Positions 8,631-16,687 of a DNA stretch of 64,000 nucleotides are shown here, piece after piece. The notes below the pieces were generated by a model. That model had not been told where the DNA came from and did not search any database. It worked only from the letters and a program-made list of their open reading frames with translations. The translations under genes and the position numbers were made by a program. The number at the start of each line of letters is the position of its first letter. The first letter of the stretch is position 1. This stretch comes from Pseudomonas sp. DY-1 (GTDB lineage: Bacteria > Pseudomonadota > Gammaproteobacteria > Pseudomonadales > Pseudomonadaceae). The DNA is taken from the NCBI RefSeq assembly GCF_003626975.1, contig NZ_CP032616.1:1674001-1738000 (forward strand), given 5' to 3'.

Positions 8631-9788
8631 TCATTTCACGATGGCCAATTCGAACGAACCCTGGTCACTGTGCTCATGCACCTGCATGCCCGCTTCGCTC
8701 AAGGCAAGGTCCTGCAGTGGGCGCTTGAAGGGTTTGTTGTCCAGGGTCTGCACGCTGCGGTCTTCGTCTGTGGTCAGCAGCAGTACGTAGCGTTCGCCCT
8801 GATTGGCGCGGACCTGCACCGTGCCTTCGATGAAGGCATAGCGGTACCAGGTCTCGCCGTGGAGCTGATAGACCGCATCGCTCACCAGCCGCGTCGGCCG
8901 CTTGGCTTCGTCGAGGAACAGCAGCGAGGGATAGACCACCTGGCGATTGGCGAAGCTGCGAATTCGCAGCCCGTAGCTGTGCTGGGAGCGCGGCAGCTTG
9001 AGAGCGCTGTAGTAGCTGCGCCCCATGGGAAAGTCGAAGCTGGGCGAGAGGTTGTTCAGCTCCTCGTAGCGCGGCTCTTCTACTGAAACCTCGGTGAAGG
9101 CGGCGTCCGCCAACTGACCGCAGCAGCGCTCCACCAGGCTCTGGTAAAGCGCCTCACCCTGCTCTTCGCTGCCCTCCAGCAAGGCCTTCATGGCGGCCGT
9201 GGGCTGGCCATCGAGGGATGGCAACAATGCGGCCTTGCGCTTGAATTCCATCTCGCGGGCTTCGGTATAGGCAATGGGGCCGGGAGGCGCGTCGTCCCCT
9301 TCAGTCTCCTTGCCCCGCGCAGGCACCGGCGAGTTATGTGTGCGGCCCTGCTCATCGACCCAGGTGAAGTACGCCGGGCCCTGTTCCGGCCGGGAGTATC
9401 CGCGACCTTCGAGGACCGCCGAGTCGACGTATTCCTCGGAGCGCTGGCCGTTGGGCAGCACGAAATCGCGCTGGCCCGAATCCACCTGCCCCGCCGCGTA
9501 GAAACTGTTCTGCAGATTGCCGCTGGCATCCACCCAGGTGAAATAGCGCCGCTTGCTCTCGCCTGCCTTGGCGCTGCCGGGCCACAGTGCGTCGTCGCCA
9601 TCCTTCAGGCGTGCCTGGTCGCTCTGCACGACTCGCCTGGCCGCCTGGCGCTGCTGCTCGCTGTAGCGGCTGTCGACGAAGGTGTTGTGGACGCGGCCCT
9701 GATCGTCGATCCAGGTCAGGTAGCGGCCACTGCTGGCGTGAGCGGTGCCGGCGAGAGTCATGGCGATAAGCAGGATGGGCACTTTCAT
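8631..9788 (-). CDS. MalM-like secreted protein with three TWxD repeats
   Basis: A protein of 385 residues with a signal peptide (about 1-19, ending AHA|SS). Its N-terminal half holds three copies of a DUF4124-like motif: YLTWIDDQGRVHN (23-35), YFTWVDASGNLQN (82-94) and YFTWVDEQGRTHN (140-152). The C-terminal half, about 235-385, resembles MalM (maltose operon periplasmic protein): it starts near SPSFDFPMGRSYYSALKLP and is rich in beta strands. It is the last gene of the five-gene operon and its ATG overlaps the stop of the FadL-like gene by one base, which implies translational coupling. A periplasmic or surface accessory role is inferred; the biochemical role is unknown. Confidence 0.8.
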   Translation of the reverse strand: MKVPILLIAMTLAGTAHASSGRYLTWIDDQGRVHNTFVDSRYSEQQRQAARRVVQSDQARLKDGDDALWPGSAKAGESKRRYFTWVDASGNLQNSFYAAGQVDSGQRDFVLPNGQRSEEYVDSAVLEGRGYSRPEQGPAYFTWVDEQGRTHNSPVPARGKETEGDDAPPGPIAYTEAREMEFKRKAALLPSLDGQPTAAMKALLEGSEEQGEALYQSLVERCCGQLADAAFTEVSVEEPRYEELNNLSPSFDFPMGRSYYSALKLPRSQHSYGLRIRSFANRQVVYPSLLFLDEAKRPTRLVSDAVYQLHGETWYRYAFIEGTVQVRANQGERYVLLLTTDEDRSVQTLDNKPFKRPLQDLALSEAGMQVHEHSDQGSFELAIVK

Positions 9789-11380
9789 CAGAAGGTCGTC
9801 TGGTAGGTCAGGGCCAGGATGTACGCCTTCACTGAAGTCGAGACGTTTTGTCCGGCGTAAGGGTTGTAGACCAGGTTGTCGATACCGGTGCAGTTGAGGC
9901 TGCAGCTAGTGTCGGCCTTGGTGCTCTGCCTGGTGGTGAAGTAGTTGAAGCCGATGTCGATGTTGGTGTCCTTGTCCCAGCGATAACCCAGGCCCAGGCC
10001 ATAGAGGTGGGCATCACCGATGGGTGCGAGCACGTCGGCCTTGTCGTCCGGAATGGCCGAGGGACGCCACTCATAGCCGGCGCGCACGGCTAGGCGATCG
10101 GTCCACTGGTACTGCACGCCGAGCGCCCAGCTCCAGGTATCGCGGTAGCCACGGTCGAGGATGATGCTGTGGCTGGTGGCATTGCCGCCGCCGAAGTTCT
10201 TGGCGATGCGCAGCAGGTCCAGCTCGCGGTCGAACTCGATCTCGAACTCGTTCCAGTCGCTGTAGCCGCTCCACTTAAGGTCGAAGTTGAACTGCCAGCG
10301 GTCGAATGGAACGATCTTGATGCCCGTGGAGAAGTTGTCCGGGTAGGTCATGTCCAATGACGCGTTGCCCATCTCTTCGTCGACGTTGCCGTAGGGGAAC
10401 AGCGGGCTCAGCACCTGGCCGAACAGCGAGGACTGCATACCGGACCAGAAGCCCTGCCAGTCCTTGCTGTAGTCGACCCGGTACTTGCCCTGCAGGTGCA
10501 TGCGCGCCTCGCTCTGGTAGGTGGCTCCCCAGGCGAACCAGTCGGTGGGCTCCCAGAGGAAGCCGATGTTCCAGGTCGGCGACAGCGACTGCTGCAGGTC
10601 CAGGTCCATGTTGGCCAGCGTGTCGAAGGGACCGATCTTGCCGCCGCAGACGTTGATGATTCCCGAGACGACTTCGCCCAGCCCGGGCAGGCAGAGGAAC
10701 TCGTTGAACAGCCGGGTCAGTCCGGTCAGGAAGCCCGGGTTGCGAAAGTCCTGGTTGAGCGCCATGGCCTGGTGGGAGAAACCAATGGACAGGCCCACCG
10801 CCAGCTCGTCATTCACCTGGTAGCCCACCGAGGGCGAGAAGTAGGTAATGCGCTGCAAGGCGACCTCACGCCCCTGGTAGCGCGCCGGATCGCTGTCCGA
10901 GTCCCGCGAGTAGCCCAGGGCCATGGGTGCGTAGACGTTGGTGGCGAAGGTGAACTTGGAGCCCGGCGGGTTGATAGACAGACCCGCCAGCGGTGCGAAC
11001 AGCACCGGCACTTCGGTCATGCCGCCCATGCCCGGCAGGTACATGGCTGGCGTCAGGGTGCGGCTACTGGAGTTCGCCACCGGGTCGTCGTCGTAGCCGA
11101 GGAAGCCGTAGTCCTCGGGGGCCTCGAACTTGGCGCGAATGTCCATCACCCCGGTGAGGAACTTCACCGTGGTCTGGCGGCCCTTGAGCTTGGTCAGTGC
11201 GGCCGGGTTGTAGTGCACCGCGTCGATCCCGGAGGAATCGGCGGTGATGGCGTTGGCCATGGCCATCGCCTTGGGGTTGCCGATGGTCAGGTCGTTGGCC
11301 AGTTGGGCCTGGGCCAGGCCCGCCCAGCAAAGGCCTACCCCGACGATCGCCCGCGCAAGCGGCGAAAGGTGCGTGCTCAT
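9788..11380 (-). CDS. OmpP1/FadL/TodX-family outer membrane protein
   Basis: A protein of 530 residues with a signal peptide (1-25, ending AQA). The mature N-terminus, QLANDLTIGNPKAMAMANA, and the following GIDAVHYNPAAL are the hatch-domain signature of FadL-like channels. Alternating beta-strand pattern runs to the last residue, ending in an aromatic (TYQTTF) as expected for BAM-assembled barrels. FadL relatives import hydrophobic molecules. Here the neighbours suggest a dedicated role with the C39 peptidase and the small secreted protein rather than general fatty acid uptake. Two cysteines near the C-terminus (SCSLNC) may form a disulfide in a loop. It follows the upstream barrel gene by 18 bases. 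Confidence 0.88.
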   Translation of the reverse strand: MSTHLSPLARAIVGVGLCWAGLAQAQLANDLTIGNPKAMAMANAITADSSGIDAVHYNPAALTKLKGRQTTVKFLTGVMDIRAKFEAPEDYGFLGYDDDPVANSSSRTLTPAMYLPGMGGMTEVPVLFAPLAGLSINPPGSKFTFATNVYAPMALGYSRDSDSDPARYQGREVALQRITYFSPSVGYQVNDELAVGLSIGFSHQAMALNQDFRNPGFLTGLTRLFNEFLCLPGLGEVVSGIINVCGGKIGPFDTLANMDLDLQQSLSPTWNIGFLWEPTDWFAWGATYQSEARMHLQGKYRVDYSKDWQGFWSGMQSSLFGQVLSPLFPYGNVDEEMGNASLDMTYPDNFSTGIKIVPFDRWQFNFDLKWSGYSDWNEFEIEFDRELDLLRIAKNFGGGNATSHSIILDRGYRDTWSWALGVQYQWTDRLAVRAGYEWRPSAIPDDKADVLAPIGDAHLYGLGLGYRWDKDTNIDIGFNYFTTRQSTKADTSCSLNCTGIDNLVYNPYAGQNVSTSVKAYILALTYQTTF

Positions 11381-11398
11381 GAGGTGATCTCTCGCCGG

Positions 11399-12403
11399 TT
11401 ACTGGGCCTTGAGGCCTTTGATGTCGAGGGGTACGGAAAGCCCCAGGAGTACGTCCGGCGAGTCCTCGGTCATGCCGAAGCCGGCGTTGACGTTGATGAT
11501 GTAGTCCGGCGACGTTCGCAGGCCAAGGGAGAAGTTCATGATCGAACTGGTCTGTTCGGTTCCCTCCAGGTTGGCGGTCTGGAACTTGTATGTCGGCTTG
11601 GTCGTGTAGGCCATCTGGTACGAGGTGGCCAGGGACACGTCGTAGGACAGCGCATAGGCGAAGCCCATGCTGAAGTTGAGGGTGTCACCCGGTTCCACGT
11701 CTTCCAGGATGCGCCCGCCGCGCATCTGGTGAATGTCATGCACCGGCATGTTGTAGGTGTATCCCACCGAGCCGAACAGCACGACCGGGTCGATCACGTA
11801 GGACATGTTGGCGCCTACGCCCAGGCTGTAGTAGCCGTTGCCGGTGGACAGGTCGTTTTCGGAGTTGATGTCGTAAGGGCTTTCCCCGGTGGGCAGGCCC
11901 AGGGTGGCGAAGAGCGTGGTGACCGGCCGGCCACGGGTCGAGGCCCAGGGCTGCCAGCGCAGGGAGGCAGAGATGTCACCGAGGCTGTAGACGTTCAGGT
12001 CGCGCTCAGTGTCGTACTTGGCGACGAAGGGCAGGCGCACGCTGAAGGTCAGGTTGTCCCACACCCCGTAGTCGAAGGTGAAGGAGTTGGTGAAGGTGTG
12101 TTGGGCCTCGCTCTGGCTGAGCACGCTGTAGACGTTGCTGCCGGTGCGGAAGGTTTCGATCTGGGTATCGCGCACCAGCGAGTAGTCGAAACCGTAGGTG
12201 AGCGTGCGCTCGCCTTTCTTCAACAGCGTGTAGCTTTTCTCGGAGGCCTGGAACACTTCTTCCAGCGCCTTGGCGCTGTCGGCGTCGTCGTCCTTCTTGC
12301 TCAGCGCGTCACGCGCCTCGTCCACCGAGCTCTCCTCGGCCTGCAGCGGCAGACTGGTACAGAGCACCAGCATGGCCAGCCATGCGTATTCCCTTGGTCC
12401 CAT
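11399..12403 (-). CDS. FapF-like outer membrane beta-barrel with N-terminal helical segment
   Basis: A protein of 334 residues. A signal peptide ends near SLPLQAEE. A charged helical, probably coiled-coil segment (about 25-65) is followed by LLKKGERTLTYGFDYS, the entry to a barrel of the meta-pathway phenol-degradation transporter type (PF13557-like). The chain ends in short strands without a terminal aromatic. A helical plug plus this barrel type is the known architecture of FapF, the channel that exports functional amyloid in Pseudomonas; overall similarity was judged by eye only. Order in the operon (after a C39-like peptidase) also matches Fap logic. Confidence 0.75.
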   Translation of the reverse strand: MGPREYAWLAMLVLCTSLPLQAEESSVDEARDALSKKDDDADSAKALEEVFQASEKSYTLLKKGERTLTYGFDYSLVRDTQIETFRTGSNVYSVLSQSEAQHTFTNSFTFDYGVWDNLTFSVRLPFVAKYDTERDLNVYSLGDISASLRWQPWASTRGRPVTTLFATLGLPTGESPYDINSENDLSTGNGYYSLGVGANMSYVIDPVVLFGSVGYTYNMPVHDIHQMRGGRILEDVEPGDTLNFSMGFAYALSYDVSLATSYQMAYTTKPTYKFQTANLEGTEQTSSIMNFSLGLRTSPDYIINVNAGFGMTEDSPDVLLGLSVPLDIKGLKAQ

Positions 12404-12440
12404 GGTGCTATCCCCAGGTCTTTCTTGTTATGAGCGGGTG

Positions 12441-13202
12441 TCACTTGCGGCGGATGTAGCGGATATCGCCCCCCGAACCCAGTTCGTCGATTTCGTTCTG
12501 GGTGAACTTGGTGATCTGCGGAAACTCCTTGAACGCCAATAGGCTGACGATGCGATCGTCCACCAGGCGCAGGTCGCGCTCGGTGAGGGCCATGGCGTTC
12601 TGCGGTTCGTTGCCCGAGGGGAAGATCACGAAGAGGACGTTCTGGTCCCAGATTTCCTCGAAACGGGCACGGGTGAAACTGATGTTGCCGAGTGCGGGGT
12701 CCGCGACGAATACGTGGTCGTTGTAGACGTCGCGCACCACCACGAAATGCTTGAAGCCGCCGTAGTGGATCGGAACGATGGCCGGATGCTCCAGGGCGTC
12801 GAGGTCGCCGAATTCGGCACGGAATCCGCCACTCTTGTAGCCCAGCGCGCCGACGAAGCGCTTCATGTCCAGCAGCGAAAAGCCACGGCGCTCGACGATC
12901 TTGTCGGCTTCGCCGTAGCGCAGCAGGCCTTCCATCACCTGGCGTTCTTCCAGGTTCCGGCCCAGGTAGTAGTCCAGCAGGCTGGTCAGTGCCGCGGAGC
13001 CGCAGCTGTAGTCGTAGGCCTGACGGATGACGTTGCGAAATTGCAGCTGGCTCATCGGCTCGACCACGGCCGTTTCACGGTACGGACCATTGGGCGAGAG
13101 CGGCTGGCTGATGTTTACCGCACCTTGCGGTTGCGGCTTGGTGTCCACCGTCTGGGTGAAGCCGAACAGACCGAGCAAACTGCCAATCAGGATTTCGATC
13201 AT
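12441..13202 (-). CDS. C39-like cysteine peptidase family protein
   Basis: A protein of 253 residues. A hydrophobic N-terminal segment (about 1-16) could be a signal or anchor. The peptidase domain has the catalytic Cys in YDYSCGSAALTSLL (Cys67), His in GGFKHFVVV (His152) and Asp in FVADPALG (Asp168), in the order and spacing of C39 peptidases. Unlike bacteriocin exporters it is not fused to an ABC transporter. FapD, in the amyloid export locus, has the same stand-alone form. It may process or clear the small secreted protein encoded just upstream; this is inferred from context. It is the second gene of the operon, 89 bases after the small gene, with a stable hairpin between. Confidence 0.85.
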   Translation of the reverse strand: MIEILIGSLLGLFGFTQTVDTKPQPQGAVNISQPLSPNGPYRETAVVEPMSQLQFRNVIRQAYDYSCGSAALTSLLDYYLGRNLEERQVMEGLLRYGEADKIVERRGFSLLDMKRFVGALGYKSGGFRAEFGDLDALEHPAIVPIHYGGFKHFVVVRDVYNDHVFVADPALGNISFTRARFEEIWDQNVLFVIFPSGNEPQNAMALTERDLRLVDDRIVSLLAFKEFPQITKFTQNEIDELGSGGDIRYIRRK

Positions 13203-13233
13203 TGCCGTTCCGACTACTCGACTCTTTTCTTGG

Positions 13234-13269
13234 GGAAAGGCCCCGCCGACCAGGTCGGCGAGGCTTTCC
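13234..13269 (-). promoter_or_regulatory. Strong hairpin between first and second operon genes
   Basis: An inverted repeat of about 17 bases (GGAAAGGCCCCGCCGACC against GGTCGGCGAGGCTTTCC) nearly fills the gap between the small secreted protein gene and the peptidase gene. No T-run follows on the minus strand, so it is more likely a 3' stabilising or partial-attenuation structure than a full terminator. This would allow the first gene to be expressed above the rest. Confidence 0.7.
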
Positions 13270-13291
13270 GGATTACAGGATCAACGAGCTG

Positions 13292-13744
13292 TCAGTGACC
13301 CCAGACCTTGAGGGTGGAGCCGGACATGTTCATGTTGTTGATGGCCAGGGAACCGATGCTGGCGGCGCTGGAGTCGCCGACGCGGATGGCGCCGACCGAG
13401 AGCTGGCCGGTGATGGACGGCAGGCTGATCTGCAGCTTGTCGCTGCCACCGGCGCCACCGTCGATCACGTCGATCTTCAGCGGGTCGCTGTCGAGGATGT
13501 CGAAGCCGGTGAAGGACACGGTTTCCAGGCGCAGGGTACCGGCGGTGGTGGTGCTGCCGGAGGTTTCGGAGTCGGTGTAGACGATGCTGCCGATGGAGCC
13601 GTTGAAGCTACCGGAGATGCTGATGCCGTCCTGACCAGTCACACCGGACAGAGCGGAATCGTCCATGGCCTTGAGGTCGGCCTGGGCCATGAACGGAGCA
13701 GCGAGCACAGCAGCGGCCAGAGCCAGTTGTTTGAAGCTTTTCAT
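13292..13744 (-). CDS. Small secreted Ser/Gly-rich protein, FilA/DUF6160-like
   Basis: A protein of 150 residues with a clear Sec signal peptide (KSFKQLALAAAVLAAPFMAQA). The mature N-terminus carries the motif MDDSALSGVTGQDGISI, which I recognise from DUF6160/FilA-like proteins encoded beside Fil genes. The rest is low in charge, rich in Ser, Gly, Thr and Ile, has no cysteine and alternates polar and hydrophobic residues, as expected for an all-beta structural or filament subunit; it ends KVWGH. ATG at 13744 is preferred because GGAG lies nine bases upstream; TTG at 13759 would overlap that site. It is the first gene of the five-gene operon and followed by a hairpin. A surface filament or fibre subunit is inferred, not shown. 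Confidence 0.8.
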   Translation of the reverse strand: MKSFKQLALAAAVLAAPFMAQADLKAMDDSALSGVTGQDGISISGSFNGSIGSIVYTDSETSGSTTTAGTLRLETVSFTGFDILDSDPLKIDVIDGGAGGSDKLQISLPSITGQLSVGAIRVGDSSAASIGSLAINNMNMSGSTLKVWGH

Positions 13745-13975
13745 TCTTTTTATCTCCAAAGTTCACAGGTGGGTTACCCCCGGGGCCTGCCGTCGACTCC
13801 TGTCATCGGCAGTTGGACCGGCTGACGCCGATCTCCTGGCCGGACGCTGCTTCCTTAATCGCATCCGGCGAGGGTTCGTGAAGCACCATGCTTCTCGACC
13901 TGGGAACAAAACTACTTAGCCCCTCCCCCGCTGCCAGCCCATCCAAGGGATGGAGGGGCTGTGGGGTTCCTCACC
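13745..13975 (-). promoter_or_regulatory. Upstream region of the five-gene operon
   Basis: These 231 bases lie between the last regulator gene and the small secreted protein gene, all on the minus strand, and should hold the operon promoter and the binding site of the adjacent LuxR-type regulators. There is an imperfect hairpin at about 13919-13960 (CCATCC/GGATGG core within AGCCCCTCC/GGAGGGGCT), which could end regulator transcripts. I could not name a -35/-10 pair or operator with confidence. Confidence 0.4.
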
Positions 13976-16687
13976 TCAGGCCTCGCTCAGGAGGCCCAGA
14001 CTCTTGCCCTTCAACACGGCCTGGGTACGGCTGCGCACCCCGAGCTTGGCGAACAGGTTGTGCAGATGCCATTTGATGGTGGCCTCTGACAGGTGCACCG
14101 CCTGGGCAATGTCGCGGTTGGAAAGACCTGCCGCGACATACCGCAGGATTTCGCGCTCTCGATGGCTAACATCTTGATTTTCATCGAAAGTTTCCGGATC
14201 CACGGAGAGCCGGCGGCATTGCTCGCGCAGGCTTTCGGCCACACCTTGCCAGGCGCCGGCACGCTTGGGTTCGGCGGCGCGCCAGGCATCCCAGAGCGGC
14301 AACAGCCAGAGCGCATCATCCTGGAGCAACCGGCGGTAGCCACGATTCCAGGCCTCTTCCAAGGTGTTCTGGAACAGGACGAAGGCCTTCTCGCTGTTAC
14401 CTTTGCGCCAGTACGCCACAGAAAGTAACAGCGACAGCCGCAGGCGACGATCGCGCTGGTGTTCGTCCTGTTGCCGCGCGAGGCAATTCTCCAGGCTCGA
14501 TTGGGCACGCTCGGGGCGGCGCTCGGTGAGTGCCAGGCGTGCCTCGGTCAGGGCCAGCACCGTGTGCGCATCGGAGTAACGCGCCAGCGGCAGCACGGCC
14601 AGGTGTTGCTGCAGTTGCAGGCAGATGCGCTCGGCTTCGTTGGGCCGCCGCAGCCAGAGCAGGAACTGCACCTTGCAGGCCATTCCATGGGCGAAGACCC
14701 GCTCGTAGCCCGCACCCTGCAGGCCAGCCAACCATTCGTCGAGCTGGGCCAGCGCCTGCTCCGGTTCACCGGCAAAGAATCGCGCCCGCGCCATCACCAA
14801 CTGACCACGGCTTATCAATTCCACCGGAGTCGCTACATCTCGCCAGGTAGTCGCCAGGGGCAGTTCGGCAAGGATTGCGGCCTGGCGGTCCTGTTCGTAA
14901 AGGAGGTCGGCGTAGGCCAGGGCCAGCGGCCCACCTACCCGGCTGCGTCGCCCGAACACCCGTTCCACACGGGCTCGGGCGGTTTCGGCGATGGCCCGGC
15001 CGCGTTCCAGTTCGCCGCTTTCCTTGCAGATCAGCGCCTCGATCAGGCTGGTCATGACATGCAGGTATTCGCTGTCCACCAGTTTCAGGTTGTCACGGGC
15101 TATCGCGATGGCCTTCGCGGCTTCGCCGAATTCGCCCATCAGCGCATAGGCCGCCGCCTGGACGCAGGCCAGGCTGGCACGGAACACCGGCTGGTTGTCC
15201 GGCACCATGGCGAGCCACTGGCGGGCGACCTTGAGGCAGGCTTCCAGCTTGTCCTGATAGAGCATGACCAGGGCCTTGAGCACCTGGGAGGCCGCCAGCA
15301 GTTCGCCAAGGCCGAAATGGATCACCTTGCCGCGCCCTTGCAGCAGTCGCGTGCTGACTTCCTCGATCAGCGCTTCGGACTCCGCGAATCGCTGCTCGAA
15401 CGCCAACTGCCAGGCATAGAAGATCTGGAACACCGGGTGCTCGCGAATGACCTCGGCGGGCACGCCCTTGAGCATCGAAAGAATGCCGTAGACCCGGTTG
15501 CCGGCGATCAGCCGTGCGCCCTGGCGCTCCAGCATCGCGGCGGCGAAGGCGAAATCGCGGCCACGCAGGGCGTACTTGATGGCGCGGTCCGGCATGTCGT
15601 GGCCTTCGCACCAGCGCGCCGCCGCATGCAGCAGGGTTGCCGGATCCGTCTGGCGCGCCAGGCGACCCTGGAGGAACTCGGCAAACAGATGGTGATAGCG
15701 GAACCACTCGCCCTGCTCGTCCAGGGGAATGATGAAGAGCTGCTCGCGCTGCAGCCGCATCAGCATGTCGAGCCCATCGCGGCGGCCGGTCAGGGCATTG
15801 CACAGGTCGGCGCAGAAGTCGTCGAGCACCGAGGTCTGTTCGAGGAACTGCTGCAAGGGTTGCGGCAGGCTTTCGAGCACGTCCTCGGTCAGGTAGTCGG
15901 CGATGTTGCGCTCGGTGCCGCTGAGGCTGGCGAGGAAGGCAGCACGATCGGGATGCCGGGCCAGCGCCAGGCTCGCCAGGTGCAGCGCGGTGATCCAGCC
16001 CTCGGTGCGGGTGTGCAGCAGGCGCACTTCATCGCTGGCCAGCGTCAACTGGCGCACCTCGCGGAAGTAGGCCTCGGTTTCTTCGAGGGTCAGGCGCAGG
16101 TCTTCGGCTTTCAGCAACAGCGATTCCGCCTCGCTGAACAACAGCCGTGGTGTGAAGCGGGTGCTGCTGACCAGGTGGACATTGGCCGGCAGGTTCTCGA
16201 TCAGGTAGCGCGCCCCCTGGTCGAGGGCTACGTGGCGGATGCGGTGGAAGTCATCGAGCATCAGGTAGAGGTCGCCCTCGATGCGTTTCAGATCGCCGAC
16301 GAACGCGTCGATCACCGCCTCGATGGGCCAGTTCACATCACCCTGCAGAAGGCCAACGGTATTGCCACCAAAGCCGGGCAATGCGGCATCCACCGCGGCG
16401 ACCAGGTACTGCAGCAGGCGTTGCGGCTCGCTGTCGGCCTCATCGCAGGACAGCCAGGCGACATGTGCGCCATCGATCTGGAGGTGCTGGCGGAACAGGC
16501 TGAGCACGGTGCTCTTGCCGAATCCGGCCGGCGCACTGAGCACCAGTACGCGGCGGCTGCGGGCGCCCTGCAGGCGCTGGATCAACGCTCGGCGCGGCAG
16601 TACCGGGCGGCCACCGGCATCGGCCGGGAACAGCTTGGTGCGCAGGAGGGGAATCTGGTGCGGGCGTGACAGGCAGAGGTCGGTCAT
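13976..16687 (-). CDS. MalT-like (LAL) LuxR-family transcriptional activator, second of pair
   Basis: A protein of 903 residues. The N-terminal STAND-type ATPase has Walker A SAPAGFGKST (51-60) and a Walker B-like LYLMLDDFHR. A long TPR-like helical middle follows. The C-terminal LuxR helix-turn-helix (LSHREREILRYVAAGLSNRD... about 835-895) ends with VRSRTQAVLKGKSLGLL. Such proteins act as signal- and ATP-dependent activators that oligomerise at target promoters. Its ATG overlaps the stop of the upstream paralogue by four bases (ATGA), so the two are co-translated. The downstream five-gene operon on the same strand is the obvious target; the inducer is unknown. Confidence 0.93.
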   Translation of the reverse strand: MTDLCLSRPHQIPLLRTKLFPADAGGRPVLPRRALIQRLQGARSRRVLVLSAPAGFGKSTVLSLFRQHLQIDGAHVAWLSCDEADSEPQRLLQYLVAAVDAALPGFGGNTVGLLQGDVNWPIEAVIDAFVGDLKRIEGDLYLMLDDFHRIRHVALDQGARYLIENLPANVHLVSSTRFTPRLLFSEAESLLLKAEDLRLTLEETEAYFREVRQLTLASDEVRLLHTRTEGWITALHLASLALARHPDRAAFLASLSGTERNIADYLTEDVLESLPQPLQQFLEQTSVLDDFCADLCNALTGRRDGLDMLMRLQREQLFIIPLDEQGEWFRYHHLFAEFLQGRLARQTDPATLLHAAARWCEGHDMPDRAIKYALRGRDFAFAAAMLERQGARLIAGNRVYGILSMLKGVPAEVIREHPVFQIFYAWQLAFEQRFAESEALIEEVSTRLLQGRGKVIHFGLGELLAASQVLKALVMLYQDKLEACLKVARQWLAMVPDNQPVFRASLACVQAAAYALMGEFGEAAKAIAIARDNLKLVDSEYLHVMTSLIEALICKESGELERGRAIAETARARVERVFGRRSRVGGPLALAYADLLYEQDRQAAILAELPLATTWRDVATPVELISRGQLVMARARFFAGEPEQALAQLDEWLAGLQGAGYERVFAHGMACKVQFLLWLRRPNEAERICLQLQQHLAVLPLARYSDAHTVLALTEARLALTERRPERAQSSLENCLARQQDEHQRDRRLRLSLLLSVAYWRKGNSEKAFVLFQNTLEEAWNRGYRRLLQDDALWLLPLWDAWRAAEPKRAGAWQGVAESLREQCRRLSVDPETFDENQDVSHREREILRYVAAGLSNRDIAQAVHLSEATIKWHLHNLFAKLGVRSRTQAVLKGKSLGLLSEA

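Noticed and set aside
10496..12433. A 645-residue open frame on the plus strand opposite the two barrel genes
   Set aside because: It lies antisense to two genes with signal peptides and clear family features. Its translation is rich in Val, Gly, His and Arg with no domain pattern, as expected from high third-position GC on the other strand.
14459..16669. A 736-residue open frame opposite the second LAL regulator
   Set aside because: It is an antisense shadow of an ATPase with intact Walker A and helix-turn-helix, with no ribosome site or recognisable motif.
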